DNA from: Micromonospora sp. HK10 | GTDB taxonomy: Bacteria; Actinomycetota; Actinomycetes; Mycobacteriales; Micromonosporaceae | Reading direction: 5' to 3' | NCBI RefSeq assembly: GCF_000982955.1 | Contig: NZ_KQ058900.1 | Span: 1 to 64,000, forward strand | Length of the DNA stretch: 64,000 bases | Part shown: piece by piece, positions 61,619 through 64,000 of the stretch | How positions within the stretch are numbered: position 1 is the stretch's first letter | How the letters are laid out: each line of letters opens with the position of its first letter | Translations under genes and position numbers: made by a program | Notes under the pieces: model-generated | What the model was told of the DNA's origin: nothing | What the model saw: only the letters and a program-made list of their open reading frames with translations | Databases searched by the model: none

Positions 61619-62824
61619 ATGACCAGAGTACGAACCGCCATCGTGATCGGTGGCGGCATCGCCGGCCCGGTGACCGCGCTGGCGCTGCACCGCGCCGGCA
61701 TCACCGCCACCGTCCACGAGGCGTACCCGCGCACCACCGACGGGGTGGGCGGCACGCTCGCCCTGGCCGCCAACGGTGTCGCGGCGCTGCGCATCGTCGA
61801 CGCCGACCAGCCGGTGACCGCGATCGGCACCCCGATCCACCGCACCGCCATGGCGGTCGACCGCCGCCGTTTCGACCTGCCCGGCCTGCCCGACGTGGGG
61901 CCGATGCAGGCGGTGCACCGCAACGAACTGCACCGGGTGCTGCACGAGCGCGCGGTGGCCGAAGGGGTGGTCATCACGCACGGCCGCCGGCTGGTCGACG
62001 TCCACGAGTCCGGGGACGGCGTCACCGCCCGTTTCGCCGACGGCAGCACCGCCACCGCCGACGTGCTGATCGGCGCGGACGGCATCCACTCCACGGTCCG
62101 CACCCTGATCGACCCGGACGCGGTCGGCCCGCGCTTCACCGGGCTGCTCGGCTTCGAGGCGGTGGCCCGGCACGAGGTCGACGCCGCCCCCGGCACGATG
62201 ACCTTCGCCTTCGGCCGGGGCGGCTACTACCTCTACTGGCCGGAGCCGGGCGGCGGCACCCGGTGGGGGGTCAACCTGCCGCAGGAGCGGCCGATGAGCC
62301 TCACCGAGGCCCGCGCCGTCCCGGCCGAGGAGTGGTTGCGGATCCTGCGGGCCGCGTACGGCGACGACGACCCGGGCCGGGACCTGATGCGTACCAGCAG
62401 CGCGGCGGACCTGCGGGTCGTCGGCTCGCTGCACATCATGCCGCCGGTCCGGCACTGGCACCGGGGCCGGATGGTGCTGGTCGGCGACGCCGCCCACGCG
62501 CCGTCCAACAGCTCGGGTCAGGGCGCCTCACTGGCCATCGAGAGCGCCGTGCAGCTCGCCCGCTGCCTGCGCGACCTGCCCGACGTCCCGGCCGCCTTCG
62601 CGACCTACGAGCGGCTGCGGCGCGGCCGGGTGGAGCGGATTGCGGCCCGGGCGGCACGGATCAACCAGGCCAAGGCGCCCGGCCCGGTGGCGCGCACGCT
62701 CATGCCGCTGCTCATGCCGCTGCTGATCCGCACGGCGATGAACCCGGAGAAGACCCTCGGCGCCGAGCTGCGCTACCGCATCGACTGGGAGTCGCCGGTG
62801 GCCGCCGGCGCGGCGGCCGGCTGA
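61619..62824 (+). CDS. FAD-dependent aromatic monooxygenase (PHBH/TetX-like group)
   Basis: A 401-residue flavoprotein hydroxylase. FAD motif GGGIAG near 11-16, RNELHRVL near 98, DG motif IGADGIHSTVR near 150-160 and the second FAD motif LVGDAAHAPSNSSGQGASLAIE near 285-306. A C-terminal tail (RTLMPLLMPLLIRTAMNPEKTLG) is hydrophobic. Substrates of such enzymes are phenols, polyketides or antibiotics. Placed behind padR, it may be an inducible detoxification enzyme; that is inferred. ATG at 61619 follows GGGAGGGACC. Confidence 0.9.
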   Translation: MTRVRTAIVIGGGIAGPVTALALHRAGITATVHEAYPRTTDGVGGTLALAANGVAALRIVDADQPVTAIGTPIHRTAMAVDRRRFDLPGLPDVGPMQAVHRNELHRVLHERAVAEGVVITHGRRLVDVHESGDGVTARFADGSTATADVLIGADGIHSTVRTLIDPDAVGPRFTGLLGFEAVARHEVDAAPGTMTFAFGRGGYYLYWPEPGGGTRWGVNLPQERPMSLTEARAVPAEEWLRILRAAYGDDDPGRDLMRTSSAADLRVVGSLHIMPPVRHWHRGRMVLVGDAAHAPSNSSGQGASLAIESAVQLARCLRDLPDVPAAFATYERLRRGRVERIAARAARINQAKAPGPVARTLMPLLMPLLIRTAMNPEKTLGAELRYRIDWESPVAAGAAAG

Positions 62825-62860
62825 GCCGGGCCCGGTGGGTGGCGCGGGCGAGCCACCCAC

Positions 62861-62972
62861 CGGCCCGACCGGTCCGCCACCGGTCACTCGCCGGCCCGAC
62901 CGGTCCGCCACCGGCCCGACCGGTCACTCGCCGGCCCGACCGGTCACTCGCCGGCCCGACCGGTCACGCGCC
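62861..62972. repeat. 20-bp tandem repeat overlapping the pepN 3' end
   Basis: CGGTCACTCGCCGGCCCGAC recurs every 20 bp at 62881, 62921 and 62941, with variant units (CGGTCCGCCACCGGCCCGAC) at about 62861 and 62901. A last partial unit, CGGTCACGCGCCGGC, at 62961 contains the TCA that is the pepN stop codon on the minus strand. Confidence 0.88.
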
Positions 62973-64000
62973 GGCGGCGGCCACCGCCGTCCGGGCCACC
63001 AGCGCCCGGCGCAGGTCGTCGTCGAGGTCCACCACCCGGCGGCGCAGCCCCGGGGTGAGGTCGTCCCGGGCCAGCAACGCGGCGGCCAGGTCCCGGGTCG
63101 GCTGCGCGACCGCGTAGCGGGGGAACGCCAGGCTCGCGACCCGGTCGGCCGTCCAGGGGGTACGCAGCCGCGCCGCCGCCGGCATGTCGGCGAAGTACCG
63201 CTCGACGTGGCCGGCGGTCAGCGCGGCCTGCTCCGGCTGCCAGAAGCCCTCCGCGGTGGCCTCCACGAGCCGGTTCGACAGCTCGGTGTTGTGGATGACG
63301 ATCTCCCAGGCGGCCGCCTTGGCGTCCGCATCCGGTAGCGCCGCCCGGCAGCTCGCAGCCCGCTCGGCGCCGAGCGCGCTGCGGTCGGCGGCCGCCTCGG
63401 CGGCGATCTCCGGCTCGCCAGCCGCGCCGAGCACCACCAGCCGGTGCAGCAGCGCCCAGCGCAGGTCGGCGTCGACCGCGAGCCCCTCCGGCACGCCCTT
63501 GCCGGCCAGCCATCCGGCGAGCAGGCCGGTGTCGGTGCCGGCGGCGATCAGGCCACGCGCGGCGGCCAGCTGCAACGAGCCGCCGGCCGGCGCCCCGGCG
63601 AGCATGGCGGCGCAGGCCCCAGAGATGCGGAGCAGGGCCGCCTCCCGGGCCAGCGGCTCCAGGTAGCGGTCGACCAGGCTCCGGCTGAGGGTGAGCACGT
63701 CCTCCGCGATGACCACCTCGGTCTCCACCGGCAGCGCCGCCGCGATCAACGACACCACCGAGGCCACCGGCCGCTCGCCGTCGGTGGCCGCGTCCAGGGC
63801 CTCACCCCAGAGCAGCGCCCGGGCGAGCGGGTCGTCCAGGCCGGGCAGCAGCAGCGGTACGGCGTCCGCCGAGGCGGCGTCGAGCCGGATCTTGGCGAAG
63901 GTGAGGTCGCCGGCGTTGGGCAGCAGCAGGCCGGTGGCCGGCTGCCCGAGCAGCTCGGTCAGCTCGGTGCGGCCGTGGTCGGCGTCCGGGTCGAGGTCCA
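62964..64000 (-). CDS. pepN: Aminopeptidase N, C-terminal part (runs off the window)
   Basis: An open frame of about 345 codons reaching the right edge, so the N-terminal catalytic half with HEXXH lies outside. The visible part is the ERAP1-like C-terminal helical domain of M1 aminopeptidases: GLLLPNAGDLTFAKIRLD near the window edge, SLVDRYLEPLAREAALLRISGACAAM and NTELSNRLVEATAEGFWQPEQAALTAGHVERYF further on. Identification rests on this domain and on the LPNAGDLTFAKIRLD segment typical of actinobacterial PepN. Confidence 0.85.
   Translation of the reverse strand, partial: DLDPDADHGRTELTELLGQPATGLLLPNAGDLTFAKIRLDAASADAVPLLLPGLDDPLARALLWGEALDAATDGERPVASVVSLIAAALPVETEVVIAEDVLTLSRSLVDRYLEPLAREAALLRISGACAAMLAGAPAGGSLQLAAARGLIAAGTDTGLLAGWLAGKGVPEGLAVDADLRWALLHRLVVLGAAGEPEIAAEAAADRSALGAERAASCRAALPDADAKAAAWEIVIHNTELSNRLVEATAEGFWQPEQAALTAGHVERYFADMPAAARLRTPWTADRVASLAFPRYAVAQPTRDLAAALLARDDLTPGLRRRVVDLDDDLRRALVARTAVAAAGA

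Overview
The window reads as core chromosome of a very high G+C actinomycete, most likely a Micromonosporaceae member (Micromonospora/Salinispora type). The basis is the strong GC bias at third codon positions, frequent GTG starts, many 4-nt ATGA/GTGA stop-start overlaps, and a gene order that I recall as largely collinear with the Mycobacterium tuberculosis glyS-zur-uppS-recO-era-ybeY-phoH-dnaJ2-hrcA-hemW-lepA-rpsT-holA-comEC-comEA-degV-gpgP-rsfS-nadD region. I see no rRNA, tRNA, CRISPR array, transposase, prophage or large biosynthetic cluster. Almost everything recognisable is housekeeping or common actinobacterial accessory genes.

Layout. 0-5.9 kb: C39-like peptidase fragment, dusB, an MFS exporter, glyS and small genes. 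6-9.4 kb: a zinc-uptake operon (znuA-znuC-znuB) with two zinc sensors, an SmtB/ArsR-type and Zur, behind a candidate Zur operator. 10.2-10.9 kb: a 139-140 bp tandem repeat array. 10.9-16.2 kb: a long acyl-CoA dehydrogenase, then an overlapping alpha/beta hydrolase - AAC(3)-like acetyltransferase - SIS isomerase operon. 16.3-19.5 kb: a TPP riboswitch driving a YkoE-YkoD-YkoC thiamin/HMP ECF transporter, with a 61-bp inverted repeat between ykoE and ykoD. 19.7-27 kb: gnd, pirin, uppS, recO, a DUF4097 lipoprotein and an acyltransferase. 27-31.5 kb: era, a degenerate cytidine-deaminase-like gene, a CNNM/CorC protein, ybeY and phoH, all on the minus strand and tightly packed. 31.6-42.1 kb: serine hydrolase, HIT, SDR, rsmE-dnaJ-hrcA with a clear CIRCE element, hemW, enoyl-CoA hydratase, a lysozyme-like membrane protein and a MOSC protein. 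42.2-45.3 kb: a sugar ABC importer lacking its own ATPase. 45.5-46.7 kb: duplicated GlsB/YeaQ stress membrane proteins. 47-64 kb: lepA, a kinase-like APH, rpsT, holA-comEC-comEA, SDR-degV, gpgP-like, rsfS and nadD, a PadR regulator with a flavin monooxygenase, and the 3' part of pepN.

The least explained layer is non-coding. Nearly every intergenic space over about 250 bp holds a different short tandem array (17-140 bp units). Three arrays (lepA, the APH gene, pepN) include the neighbouring gene's own stop codon, as if gene ends had been tandemly copied. Two dispersed copies of a 61-bp inverted repeat (arms beginning GTTGATCAAGGA) sit between C-rich left flanks and G-rich right flanks. The two GlsB genes were duplicated with their terminators and stress-type promoters. 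These repeats are the best candidates for something unusual; I found no convincing new enzyme or defence system. All functional statements come from motif reading and family knowledge, without database searches.
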